A stretch of 53,661 nucleotides of DNA from NCBI RefSeq assembly GCF_000502955.1, contig NZ_AYWO01000013.1, positions 85,332 through 138,992 of the forward strand. Direction: 5' to 3'. Both the position numbers and the translations under genes were made by a program. Below, piece after piece: positions 1 through 8,512 of this stretch. A model generated the notes under the pieces. It was given only the letters and a program-made list of their open reading frames with translations. It had not been told where the DNA came from and made no database searches. Numbering within the stretch: the stretch's first letter is position 1; the number at the start of each line of letters is the position of its first letter. The DNA is from Mesorhizobium sp. LNHC252B00 (GTDB lineage Bacteria; Pseudomonadota; Alphaproteobacteria; Rhizobiales; Rhizobiaceae).

Positions 1-171
1 GAGCCAGTCGAGCAGTTCGACGCCCACGTCCTCGATCTCGTCGAAATCCTCCGCTCGGCACAACAGGCCCACCAGCACCGTAAGCAGGATCTCGTCGAGC
101 CGATAGACCACCATTCCGGGCACGCGAGGGTCTTCAATGTCGTCAATATGATCGAGAAAGCTTGCGTCCAT
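1..171 (-). CDS. ISAs1-family transposase, N-terminal 57 residues (cut by window edge)
   Basis: The minus strand from 171 gives a protein starting MDASFLDHIDDIEDPRV and continuing with YRLDEILLTVLVGLL and a DFDEIEDVG stretch. This matches the N-terminal helical domain that precedes the DDE domain in ISAs1-type transposases (pattern IPDPR, then LDEIL, then IEDFGE). A good ribosome site, GGAAGGAGA, lies just upstream of the ATG. Catalytic residues would lie outside the window, so it is unknown whether the element is intact. Terminal inverted repeats could not be identified in the 250 bp on its right. Confidence 0.72.
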   Translation of the reverse strand, partial: MDASFLDHIDDIEDPRVPGMVVYRLDEILLTVLVGLLCRAEDFDEIEDVGVELLDWL

Positions 172-229
172 CGCCGGTCTCCTTCCCGGCCAACAGAATC
201 CCGCTTGGTTACCAGAGCGTTAACGATTC

Positions 230-382
230 ATGATTCCGCCTTGCGCAGCCGAGCGCGATGCTTGCTACCGGCAGCTCGCCCTTCGCAGGCTCCCTGCCCT
301 TCGGGCGTTCAGCCCCTTCAAAAGGTCCACTGGACCTTTCGATCCGCCCGAAGGCGGACCGGGGCTTCACCGGTCGTCGTTC
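230..382. repeat. Candidate dispersed palindromic repeat
   Basis: Two tight palindromes sit next to each other. A 9-bp inverted repeat AAAGGTCCA / TGGACCTTT occupies 321-339. A hairpin built on GGTCCGCC with a TTCG loop occupies about 342-360. The rest of the stretch (GCTCGCCCTTCGCAGG and similar) is open in several frames but has no gene character. The style is that of short palindromic elements scattered through rhizobial genomes. Copy number cannot be judged from one window. Confidence 0.45.
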
Positions 383-406
383 AAAAAGCCAAGCAATTGG
401 CTTTTT
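383..406 (-). terminator. Bidirectional intrinsic terminator after the carboxypeptidase
   Basis: AAAAAGCCAA (383-392), a four-base loop, and TTGGCTTTTT (397-406) form a perfect 10-bp stem with an A-run on one side and a T-run on the other. It lies 22 bp past the stop of the minus-strand carboxypeptidase gene and would work in both directions. Confidence 0.75.
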
Positions 407-427
407 GTCCGCTGCGCGTACCACTCC

Positions 428-1324
428 TCACTGCTTGGCGAACATCAGCCTGGTCTTGGTGTCGGCCATCGCGGGCGACAGACTGCGCTGGATCAGCGCT
501 TCGACATGGTCGTTGCGCTGGCGGGCGCTGTCGGCGCCCATCACCACCACGATCAGATTGCGGCCGTCGGCATTGTAGGAGGTGACGATGTTGAAGCCCG
601 AGGCCCTAATGTAGCCGGTCTTGATGCCGTCGACGCCGTGCACGCGACCGAGCATGTCGTTATGGCCGCGCACCAACCTGCCGCGGAACATGAAGTCGCT
701 TTCGGAAAAGTAGTGGAACTGCTGTGGAAACCGCCGATGCAACGCCATGCCGAGCACCGCCATGTCGCGCGCGGTCGTCATCTGGCCATCGTCGGGCAGG
801 CCGGACGCGTTGCGGAACGAGGTGCTGGTCATGCCGAGCTGGCGCGCCTTGGATGTCATCATGGCGGCGAATTGATCCTCCGAGCCGCCGAGATATTCGC
901 CGACCGCCACCGCCACGTCATTGGCCGATTTGACGACGATGGCGCGGATCGCGGAATCGACGTCGATGCTCTCGCCGCGCCGGAAGCGCATCTTGGTCGG
1001 CGGCTGCGAGGCGGCATGGTCCGAAACCGGGATCTGCGTTTCCTTGGTGAGGCGGCCGGCATCCAGCGCCTCGAACAGCAGGTACAGCGTCATCATCTTG
1101 GTCAGCGAGGCCGGATAGCGCTGCGCCGTCGAGTTGACCTCGAACAGCTGCTTGCCGGTCCCGGCGTCGACGACGATGGCGGCATATTTCTGCGGCGGCG
1201 CCGGTACCGCCAATACGGCGTCCGGCGGCGTCACGGTCGTGCAGCCGGCAAACAGCAGCAACAGGCCAAGGACCGCAAAAACGCGCTGGATGAGCGGAAG
1301 GGGACGCAGGTGGGGCAAGGGCAA
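428..1324 (-). CDS. D-alanyl-D-alanine carboxypeptidase (peptidase S11), putative lipoprotein
   Basis: This serine enzyme trims the terminal D-Ala of peptidoglycan stem peptides in the periplasm. The 298-residue product has all three penicillin-binding motifs: SLTK (Ser73-Lys76, nucleophile and base), SAN (133-135) and KTG (235-237). An N-terminal hydrophobic segment ends in LLFAGC (Cys28), so the protein may be lipid-anchored, although Phe at -3 is not an ideal lipobox. It lacks the long C-terminal domain of DacA-type enzymes. It is transcribed alone and ends at a strong terminator (383-406). The family is clear; which cell-wall role it has is not. Confidence 0.9.
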   Translation of the reverse strand: MPLPHLRPLPLIQRVFAVLGLLLLFAGCTTVTPPDAVLAVPAPPQKYAAIVVDAGTGKQLFEVNSTAQRYPASLTKMMTLYLLFEALDAGRLTKETQIPVSDHAASQPPTKMRFRRGESIDVDSAIRAIVVKSANDVAVAVGEYLGGSEDQFAAMMTSKARQLGMTSTSFRNASGLPDDGQMTTARDMAVLGMALHRRFPQQFHYFSESDFMFRGRLVRGHNDMLGRVHGVDGIKTGYIRASGFNIVTSYNADGRNLIVVVMGADSARQRNDHVEALIQRSLSPAMADTKTRLMFAKQ

Positions 1325-1542
1325 GTCTGTTCGGTCAAGCTGTTGCTGAGATAAGGCGAAGCTAACGTAACGCGTCAGCTGCGTCCATTTGGTTAATGGA
1401 GGTTAGCCCCAGGATTGTCGAGGCCGCGCAGGACCTGGTTCCTCCGAAAAGCGCCCCGAAACGGCCTGTTTCCCGTGTCTTTCCTTGCCAAAACCACGTT
1501 TCCTGTGGGAAGTCGCGGTATCTGGCGGCTTGGGGGCTTGGC

Positions 1543-3357
1543 ATGATTGACATCGGGGCCGGGGGCGCGGCGCCCTCGCTTATCAGGGCATCGCTCAGCC
1601 GCACCGGCAAATGGGCCGGCAGCGTCGCCTTTATCGGAGGTGCGGCTTCCGATATCCTCAATCCGCTGGCGCCGTTCGCCGCCTATATCGCGCTGGCCGC
1701 CTCGATCGCGGCCGTCATCATCGCCATTGCCATCGTGCTCAGGCTGGTGCTGGCGGCCAAGGCGCTGCCGGCCTTGATCTTCGCCACAAGTGCTGCCGCC
1801 GTCGCCGGCGGCGTCTACGGCCTGCAACAGCAGACCAACGCCCAGAACGGGGTGATCGCCAGCCTGGTGCCAGCCATCGCCGGGCTGCAGCAGTCGCTGG
1901 GCATCGTTTCGGCCAAGGTGGCCAAGATCGAGCAGACGGTCACGCAGACGCAGAAGACGGTCGAAGCGGTCAAACAGTCGACCGACACGGTGGTGAAGAA
2001 GACCGACGAGATCGCCAACGCCCAGCAGCAGCAGACGCAGCAGACCGCGCAGGTGCAGAAGACCACCGAAGAGGTGAAGAAGCAGACCGAGACGCTGGCC
2101 GCCGGCCAGGCGCAGCAACAGGCCCAGACCGAGAAGCTGCAGGCGACGATGCAGCAGATCGCCGCCTCGATCGACACCATCGCCAAGGGCTTTGCCGCCC
2201 TTGCCGCGCAAGGCGGGGCGATCGCCGAGCCGAAGCGGCCGGACGAGTTCTACCACAATGCCCGCGTCTACGAGCTTTCGGGCGACATGCTCAACGCGCG
2301 GCGCTCGTATCTCGCCTTTGCCGGTTTCGATGTCGATGCCATCGACCCCTACACGCGCTTTGCCACGCTGCTTCGGGTCCAGGACGGCAAGGCCGGCGCC
2401 CGCGAGGTGTTCGGCGCGCTTGCCGACAAGGGCAAGGCGCTGTCGATCAAGCTGGTGCATATATTGCAATTCGACGACGCCCAGCGCCTCGAGAAGCTCA
2501 ACGCTTTCATCGCGGCCAATGCGGATTTCGCGCCGGCCTATTTCCTGTTGGCGCAGGAGTTCTCGGAAGACCGTCTCGGCGCCCAGACGCTGGCCGACAA
2601 GCGCAACGAGGCCAAGGCGCTGACCAAATTCGTTTCCTAGGAAAAGGATGGCGGGCTGCTCAAATATTTCGTCGACCAGACGCAGTTGGCCGACTGGCTG
2701 GACCGCAGCCGCAGCCGGCTGGCAGCCCTCGGCGACGTGCTCGACCCAGCCCGCTTCGTGCCTTCGCTGACGCCGATGCGCTCCAACCAGGGCTGGTCGA
2801 TGACCATCTCGCTGCCGGAGCCGGCGACCGCCATCTCCTGGCGCATGGGCGACAGCGGTCCGTTCACCGACACCGGTTTTCTGGCGATGAACGACCAGAC
2901 CACCGGCAAGCCGATGGCCAATCCGAGCTTCGAGATGCCCGACAGCACCGCGGCCGGGATTATCGCGATCAAATATCTCGACATCAGGGGCCGCGAAACT
3001 GGCCCGTTCGACATCCGTTTCGATCCTGAGACAGCACTCCAGCAAGGCAACAAGCAGATCCTCGACCAGTTCTGGACGTCGTGGATCGCCTTCGATGCCG
3101 GCGGCAACCACGGCCTGGTCTATTTCACGCAGATGCTGTCCTACCGCTGCGCCATCAAGGAGGTGCACTACAGCCTGAACGGTGCCGCGCTCGACAAGTC
3201 GCTCGAGATACCGCCTTGCGACAAGAAGGACCCTTACGCCATCCCTTACGATGCCAAGGGTTATTTCAAGGTCGCCGACAGCGTGAAATCGATGTCGGTG
3301 CAGGTCACCTACACCGACGACACCAAGTCGCCGGTGCGGGAGTACAAGCGGCAGTAG
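1543..3357 (+). pseudogene. Membrane-anchored coiled-coil protein, interrupted by an in-frame TAG
   Basis: Codons 1-365 encode two hydrophobic segments (about residues 35-90), a long Gln/Lys/Thr-rich coiled coil (about 115-220) and a helical, TPR-like part. A TAG at 2638-2640 (codon 366) then stops the frame. The same frame continues without a break for 239 codons to the TAG at 3355-3357, and the downstream protein (EKDGGLLKYFVDQ, then a beta-rich domain with SWRMG and CAIKEVHYSLNG) has normal codon use. No start codon with a ribosome site begins the second part. A single A-to-T change in an AAG codon would explain the stop. An ATG-like start at 1396 is also open, but its extra 49 residues look non-coding. 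Function is not recognised. A sequencing error at 2638 is the main alternative. Confidence 0.65.
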
Positions 3358-3361
3358 AGGG

Positions 3362-3530
3362 GGCGGTGCCATTCCCCTCTCCGTCTCGGCTTCGCCGAGC
3401 CACCTCTCCCCACTTTCGTGGGGCGAGGAACCGCCAACTTCGAAAGGCCAGTCTTGCAGAACTTGGGTTCCTCGCCCCCGCAAAGCGGGGGAGAGGTGCC
3501 TCGCGCAGCGAGGCGGAGCGGGGGCAGCGC
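3362..3530. repeat. Long intergenic palindromic element (MITE-like)
   Basis: The left arm 3401-3432 (from CACCTCTCCCC to GAGGAACC) is nearly the exact reverse complement of the right arm 3466-3498 (from GGTTCCTCG to GGAGAGGTG). The inner 33 bp are also partly complementary, and the outer flanks carry smaller hairpins (CTCGGCTTCGCCGAG at about 3385-3399 and CTCGCGCAGCGAG at about 3500-3512). The whole unit could fold into one branched cruciform. It separates the broken coiled-coil gene from the next gene. The CCTCTCC/GGAGAGG core also appears at 27108-27134. Confidence 0.7.
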
Positions 3531-3643
3531 CGACGTTCGGCGATCAGTCGCCACCCTCCTTTTGATACGAAATGCCCGACATCATCCTTGCGCAACCGGC
3601 GCCGAAGGGTTCTGGTTGCGCATTCAGAATCGGTGAGAGCGCA

Positions 3644-4744
3644 ATGACTGTCAGCACCATCAAGGCCAGGGATATTTCGGTTTCTCTCGACCTCACCGTC
3701 GGCCACATCGCCGACATGGTCGTCGAGGGCGGCGGGCGGCAATTAAGGCCGCTGCACCGCGCACCTTGGGTCGACGCGGGCGAGACGCTGCCGGATGATC
3801 TGCCTGAAGGCACCGTCCGGCTGTCCGGCGATTTTCTCTGCGCGCCGTTTTCACGCAGCGATGTCGAGGAGGCGCCGCTGCATGGCTGGCCGGCCAACAG
3901 CGCCTGGGACGTCGTCGAGAGTGCCGCGACGGAAGATGGCTGGCGTGCGGTCTACCGCTTGCGGCACAAGGTGATGGGCGCTTTAGTCGACAAGATCCTG
4001 ACGCTGCGCGACGGCCATCCCTTCCTCTACCAGGAGCATGTGTTTTCCGGCGGTCATGGCGCGATCTCGGTCGCCCATCACCCGATGACGGCGATGACGG
4101 GCGGCGGCAGGCTGGCCTTTTCGCCAAAGCTGTTCGCCGCGACGCCGGACGATCCGCTGGAGCCGGATCCGGCGCGCGGCCGCTTCATGCTGGCTTACCC
4201 CGGTCGGTCCGCCGATCTCGGGCATTTTCCCGCCGCCGGCGGCGGCACGCTCGACCTGACGGAATATCGCATGGGCGACCGCCGCGAGGATTTCCTGACG
4301 CTGGTCGAGGCCGATCATGGCGGGCCGGGCTGGACCGCCCTGGCGCGTGAGGCCGAACAGGACCTGGTGCTGGTGCTGAAGAACCCCTCCGAGCTGCCGA
4401 TCACCATGCTGTGGTTCAGCAATGGCGGACGCGACTACGCGCCCTGGAGCGGCCGCCACCGCGGCGTGCTCGGCATCGAGGATGGCCGAACGGCGATAGG
4501 CCATGCTGCCTCGATCGCCGACAACTGGCTGACGCGCGAAGGCGTGGCGACCGCCTTTGCGCTTGGCGAAGGCCGCAGCGTTTCCTTTCGCCATGTGATC
4601 GGCGCCATGCCGCTGTCCGGCGGCGGGCCGCCGCAGGAGGTCACGACTAAGGATGGCCGAATGCGGCTGGCAACCGGCAGCTCGGCCTGGGAGGTTCCCT
4701 TCGACAGCGACTTCCTGCGCATAGGGCGAACGGCGGCAGCTTGA
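3644..4744 (+). CDS. Galactose-mutarotase-fold protein (aldose 1-epimerase-like)
   Basis: The 366-residue protein resembles sugar mutarotase-fold proteins: a beta-rich chain with GHIADMVVEGGGRQLRPLHRAPW near the start, PHEAD-like elements replaced by HPFLYQEHVFSGG, and a C-terminal WFSNGG and NWLTREGVA. The start at 3644 is chosen because GGTGAGAG lies 5 bp upstream; an open extension to 3572 would run into the upstream repeat region. It stands alone between a repeat element and a kinase gene, so context does not name the substrate. The fold assignment is moderate and the activity unknown. Confidence 0.6.
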   Translation: MTVSTIKARDISVSLDLTVGHIADMVVEGGGRQLRPLHRAPWVDAGETLPDDLPEGTVRLSGDFLCAPFSRSDVEEAPLHGWPANSAWDVVESAATEDGWRAVYRLRHKVMGALVDKILTLRDGHPFLYQEHVFSGGHGAISVAHHPMTAMTGGGRLAFSPKLFAATPDDPLEPDPARGRFMLAYPGRSADLGHFPAAGGGTLDLTEYRMGDRREDFLTLVEADHGGPGWTALAREAEQDLVLVLKNPSELPITMLWFSNGGRDYAPWSGRHRGVLGIEDGRTAIGHAASIADNWLTREGVATAFALGEGRSVSFRHVIGAMPLSGGGPPQEVTTKDGRMRLATGSSAWEVPFDSDFLRIGRTAAA

Positions 4745-4874
4745 TCGGATGGCTTCCTGTTTGTTCTCAAGGAACGTTGGCGCGCAAATTCCGGTTTGAA
4801 ATTTCCGCTTGCTGCCGACAAGATGCCGCGATTGTGGTTATCCTGGCGATCATGCAGGCCAGAGAGAGGCTCCA

Positions 4875-5495
4875 ATGTCCGAAATCGCCCATCTCGCCGC
4901 CACCATCTTCAAGCGTGCCGGCAAGGCAAGCCGCTTCATCGTCGCCATTGCCGGGCCGCCTGGCGCCGGCAAGTCGACGCTGTCGGCGAGGCTGCGTGAG
5001 CTGTTGCCCGAAGGCACTTCGGAGGTCGTGCCGATGGACGGCTTCCACTATGACGACGCCGTGCTCGAGCAGCGCGGCCTGCGCGCGCGAAAGGGTGCGC
5101 CGGAAACCTTTGACTTTGCCGGTTTTGAGGCCCTGCTGAAGCGCATCCGGGCCGGCGAACCCGATATCGCCATACCGGTCTTCGACCGGAGCCTTGAACT
5201 GTCGCGCGCCGCCGCCTCGATCGTCGCCACCGAGACCAAGTTCATCCTGGTCGAGGGCAATTACCTGCTGCTCGACGAGGAACCGTGGTCGCGGCTGGCG
5301 CCGCTGTTCGATTTCTCGATCTTCGTCGACGTGCCGCGTGACGAGCTCGAGCGCCGCCTGCTGGAGCGCTGGCATGGGCACGGCCGCTCCGATGAGGATG
5401 CGCGCGCCTGGATCGCTTCAAACGACATGCCCAACATCGACCGGGTTATCGCTCGCCGCCGCGCTGCCGACCTAGTGATCGGCCTTTCCGCTTGA
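4875..5495 (+). CDS. Nucleoside/nucleotide kinase family protein (uridine kinase/PRK-type P-loop)
   Basis: The 206-residue product has a Walker A motif GPPGAGKST near residue 29, the MDGFHYDD segment typical of the phosphoribulokinase/uridine kinase/pantothenate kinase group, a FILVEGNYLLL strand, and a lid-region WHGHGRS. It probably phosphorylates a small sugar or nucleoside using ATP. Related rhizobial proteins include the FrcK kinase of fructose uptake operons, but no transporter lies beside this gene. The ATG at 4875 is preferred over an upstream in-frame start because GAGAGGC lies just before it and homologous proteins start at this point. Confidence 0.75.
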   Translation: MSEIAHLAATIFKRAGKASRFIVAIAGPPGAGKSTLSARLRELLPEGTSEVVPMDGFHYDDAVLEQRGLRARKGAPETFDFAGFEALLKRIRAGEPDIAIPVFDRSLELSRAAASIVATETKFILVEGNYLLLDEEPWSRLAPLFDFSIFVDVPRDELERRLLERWHGHGRSDEDARAWIASNDMPNIDRVIARRRAADLVIGLSA

Positions 5496-5580
5496 TTCTA
5501 CGGATTGCGCAAGGGGAACCTTAAGACTTTCAGGCCGTTATCGCGGACAAGGCAATTCTGCCAAGAAGGGAGTCCGTCCG

Positions 5581-5922
5581 ATGGCACAGAAGGCAAGAAA
5601 GCCCGCGCCCTCCAAGGGCAAGGCAACCCAATCCAAGGCAGGCGCCGGCCCGGCAACCACGGCGCGTTCCAAGGATACCAAGCCGGCCTTCGGCAAGGCA
5701 GCGCCGAAGAAAGTGGTGCCGGCGGCCGCGAAAGCCGCGCCGAAAACCGCAAAGCCCAAGAAACCAGCAGGCGCTGACGGTTCTATTTCGAGCAGCGCAT
5801 TGCGTACGGTCAAGGCTGCGGCCAATGTGGCTGCAGGCGCCGTCGTCGCCGCCGCCAGGAGTACTGCATCGCTTGCAGCATCCGTGGTGGGCAAGGGCGA
5901 TTCGAAAGCCAAGGCGAAGTAG
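5581..5922 (+). CDS. Small Lys/Ala/Pro-rich histone H1-like protein
   Basis: The 113-residue product is strongly basic. Residues 1-65 are low-complexity Lys, Ala and Pro (repeats such as AAPKK, KAAPKTAKPKK), followed by an Ala/Val-rich helical stretch and a short KAKAK tail. This composition is like bacterial H1-type and AlgP-type nucleic-acid-binding proteins. AAGGGAG precedes the ATG. It is monocistronic, with a convergent GST gene 30 bp beyond its stop. DNA binding is an inference from charge and composition only. Confidence 0.6.
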   Translation: MAQKARKPAPSKGKATQSKAGAGPATTARSKDTKPAFGKAAPKKVVPAAAKAAPKTAKPKKPAGADGSISSSALRTVKAAANVAAGAVVAAARSTASLAASVVGKGDSKAKAK

Positions 5923-5952
5923 AGCCTTCTCAAAGCTCGCAGGTTTGGGGGG

Positions 5953-6657
5953 TCAGGCTCTGGCCGGGATGGTCAGGCCCTTCTGCACGGCAGGCCGCGC
6001 CAGGCCGCGTTCCAGCCACGCCGCCACATTGGTGAAATCGTCGAAACCGACGAGGTCGCGCGCTTCGTAGAAGCCGATCAGGTTTCGTACCCAGCCGAGC
6101 AGCGAGATATCGGCAATAGTGTAGTCATTGCTCATGATCCATTTGCGGCCCTTCAGCCTGCTATCGAGGACGCCGAGCAGCCGCCGCGATTCATCGCGAT
6201 AGCGCTCCAGCGGGCGCTTGTCGGCGATCTCGCGGCCGGCGAATTTGTGGAAGAAACCGACCTGGCCGAACATCGGCCCGACCGAGGCCATCTGAAAGAA
6301 CACCCACTGGATGGTCTCGTAGCGGCGCGCCGCGTCCACGGGCATGAGCAGGCCGGTCTTTTCGGCGAGGTAGAGCAGGATGGCGCCGGATTCGAACAGG
6401 CCGATCGGCTTGCCGTCCGGACCGTTCGGGTCGATGATCGCCGGTATCTTGCCATTGGGATTGAGCGACAGGAATTCCGGCGTCCAGCTTTCGTTCTTGC
6501 TGATGTTGACCAGATGCGGCTCGTAGGGCAGGCCGATTTCTTCCAGGGCGATCGATATCTTCACGCCGTTCGGCGTTGTCGCCGAGTAGAGCTGGATCCG
6601 GTCCGGGTGTTTGGCTGGCCAGCGCGTTGCGATCGGGAAGGCGGACAGGTCGGCCAT
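5953..6657 (-). CDS. Glutathione S-transferase family protein (YghU/Ure2-like)
   Basis: The 234-residue protein has a thioredoxin-like N-terminal domain beginning IQLYSATTPNGVKISIALEE and ending with the glutathione-contact motif FESGAILLYLAEK, then an all-helical C-terminal domain with YTIADISLLGWV (the N-capping box). The N-terminal layout with TPNG fits the Nu/Ure2-like class, which often acts on peroxides or disulfides. The start at 6657 has AGGAG upstream; an open extension to 6729 lacks one. It is monocistronic. Confidence 0.85.
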   Translation of the reverse strand: MADLSAFPIATRWPAKHPDRIQLYSATTPNGVKISIALEEIGLPYEPHLVNISKNESWTPEFLSLNPNGKIPAIIDPNGPDGKPIGLFESGAILLYLAEKTGLLMPVDAARRYETIQWVFFQMASVGPMFGQVGFFHKFAGREIADKRPLERYRDESRRLLGVLDSRLKGRKWIMSNDYTIADISLLGWVRNLIGFYEARDLVGFDDFTNVAAWLERGLARPAVQKGLTIPARA

Positions 6658-6829
6658 GGGAAACTCCTGAAGGGGATTTGCGCCGAGCGGCACGATTTGG
6701 CGGGGGCGGCCAAGAATTAGATGCGCCAAACGTCACGATCAATATGGCGGTGAACGTTTCATCGTGCACGGACGGTCAACTCTGGGACGACCGGGATCGC
6801 CCCGGGTAGCTGTAACGGCCGATGCAGGA

Positions 6830-8038
6830 TCAGACGGCCTTGAAGGCCAGCACCGCATTGGTGCCGCCAAACGCGAAGCCGTTGCTGATCGCGGTGCGCA
6901 CCTTGCGCCCGCGCGCCACATTCGGCGTGACGTCGAGATCGCAATCGGGATCGGCCTCGCGAAAATTGGCCGTCGGCGGCACGATGCCTTCGCGGATCGC
7001 CATCACGCAGGCAATCAACTCGAGCGCGCCCGATGCGCCGAGGCAATGGGCATGCATCGACTTGGTCGACGACATCGAGAGCTTGTAGGCATGGTCGCCG
7101 AAGACGCGCTTGATCGCCGCCGTCTCGATCTGGTCGTTGGCCTTGGTGCCGGTGCCGTGGGCATTGAGGTAGTCGACATCCTCGGGATTGAACCCGGCGT
7201 CGGCCAGGCAGGCGCGCATGGCGGCCGTCGGTCCTTCGATGGTCGGCGCGACGATGTCGGACGCGTCGGCGGAAAGGCCGGCGCCGGCAATCTCGGCAAG
7301 AATGGTGGCGCCGCGCGCCATGGCGTGTTCGTAGCTCTCCAGCACCGCCATGCCGGCACCTTCGCCAAGCGACAGGCCCTGGCGATCGGCCGAAAATGGC
7401 CGGCAGGTGTCCGGTGCCAGAACCCGCAGCGCTTCCCATCCCTTCAGGACGCCCCAGACCAGCGGCGCATCGGTGCCGCCGGCAACCATCACGTCGGCGC
7501 GGCCGAGCCTGATCTGGTCGACGGCCGAGGTAATGGCGTGATTGGACGACGAGCAGGCCGACGTGACGCCGAAGACCGGCCCGCGCAGGCCGAGATTCAT
7601 GCTGACATGACCGGATGCGGCACTTGGCATCACCTTTGGCACGGTGAAGATGCCGGCGCGATTCCTGCCCTCGATCAGGATGGCGCGATAGTTCTCCTCG
7701 ATCGCTTCCCAGCCGCAGACGCCGACACCGACGACGGTGCCCATCCGATAGGTGGTGGCATCATTCGAAACCAGTCCGGACTGCTGCATGGCTTCCCTGG
7801 CCGCGATCGTCGCCAGCAGGCTGAAGCGGTCCATCGACACGGTCTGCTTGCGGTCGATGCCGTGATCGGGAAGCGTCTTGATTTCGCAGCCGACCTTGAC
7901 CTTCAAATCATGCAGTTGCGGACTTGTGATCTGGCCTATGGCCGAGCGGCCGGCGCGCATCTCGTTCCAGATCGCAGGCGCGCTGGTGCCGAGCCCGCAA
8001 ATGCCGCCCATGCCGGTAATGACGACGCGCTGCCGCAT
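6830..8038 (-). CDS. Beta-ketoacyl-ACP synthase, FabF/NodE-like
   Basis: This enzyme would condense malonyl-ACP with an acyl chain. The 402-residue protein has a complete active site: Cys162 in [11 protein letters not shown], His294 in NAHGTGTK, Lys326 in STKSM and His331 in [10 protein letters not shown]. The MHAHCLG form of the second His motif is more like NodE-type synthases than housekeeping FabF (usually MTGHLLGAAG). It lies 5 bp downstream of an acyl carrier protein gene on the same strand, the same pairing as nodF-nodE. There is no other nodulation gene nearby, so a specialised lipid or secondary product outside nodulation is likely. Confidence 0.85.
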   Translation of the reverse strand: MRQRVVITGMGGICGLGTSAPAIWNEMRAGRSAIGQITSPQLHDLKVKVGCEIKTLPDHGIDRKQTVSMDRFSLLATIAAREAMQQSGLVSNDATTYRMGTVVGVGVCGWEAIEENYRAILIEGRNRAGIFTVPKVMPSAASGHVSMNLGLRGPVFGVTSACSSSNHAITSAVDQIRLGRADVMVAGGTDAPLVWGVLKGWEALRVLAPDTCRPFSADRQGLSLGEGAGMAVLESYEHAMARGATILAEIAGAGLSADASDIVAPTIEGPTAAMRACLADAGFNPEDVDYLNAHGTGTKANDQIETAAIKRVFGDHAYKLSMSSTKSMHAHCLGASGALELIACVMAIREGIVPPTANFREADPDCDLDVTPNVARGRKVRTAISNGFAFGGTNAVLAFKAV

Positions 8039-8043
8039 TCAGT

Positions 8044-8298
8044 TCAGGCTTTTTTCGCGATCAGCGCGCGGACAGCTTCGACCATATCGCCGACATTCTT
8101 CAGATTGCTCCAGGCGTCGACCGTGTTCATCTCGATCTCGATGCCATACTCTTCCTCAAGATCGAAGATGATCTCGGTCAGCTCGAGCGAATGGATACCA
8201 AGCGAGGTCAATTCGGTGTTGGTGGTGATTTCCTCGCCACCCGGCTCGGCATGAGCCTTGATCTTCGCGATGATATCCGTTGCCAGCTGGTCGGCCAT
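8044..8298 (-). CDS. Acyl carrier protein paired with the ketosynthase (NodF-like)
   Basis: The 84-residue acidic helical protein carries the phosphopantetheine site at Ser37 in LGIHSLELTE, followed by FDLEEEYGIEIE, a normal carrier-protein helix II region. The residue before the modified serine is His, where most carrier proteins have Asp (DSL). The start at 8298 is chosen from GGAAGAA 5 bp upstream; an open extension to 8337 adds 13 residues of no family character. It is first in a two-gene unit with the ketosynthase and divergent from ureD. Confidence 0.8.
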   Translation of the reverse strand: MADQLATDIIAKIKAHAEPGGEEITTNTELTSLGIHSLELTEIIFDLEEEYGIEIEMNTVDAWSNLKNVGDMVEAVRALIAKKA

Positions 8299-8512
8299 TC
8301 GGTTTCTTCCCCACTGTGTCGCGTTTCCCGACGCCAACTGAGCAGCGCCCCTATTCTCCTGGTATCAAGCCGCCGTCGTCGTTTTATACCCCCGCCAAGC
8401 GCTCTGTGACCGTACCAAGGTGGTTCCCTCTATAGAAACCGAAACGTTGTCAAGCAACAAGCTATATCGAACTCCATATCGACAAAGCCGCCGGAGTGCT
8501 TAACGTGCAGGC

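Noticed and set aside
1396..1542. An upstream start for the coiled-coil gene at 1396
   Set aside because: The extra 49 residues are low in structure, follow no ribosome site and precede two membrane segments that fit a start at 1543.
1393..3483. A 696-codon open frame on the minus strand opposite the coiled-coil gene
   Set aside because: It is the high-GC shadow of the plus-strand gene, rich in Arg, Leu and Gly with no fold or ribosome site, and it crosses the palindromic repeat.
8338..8512. A TTGACA/TATAGA pair on the minus strand as a promoter for the carrier-protein gene
   Set aside because: The spacer is only 13 bp, too short for a normal promoter.
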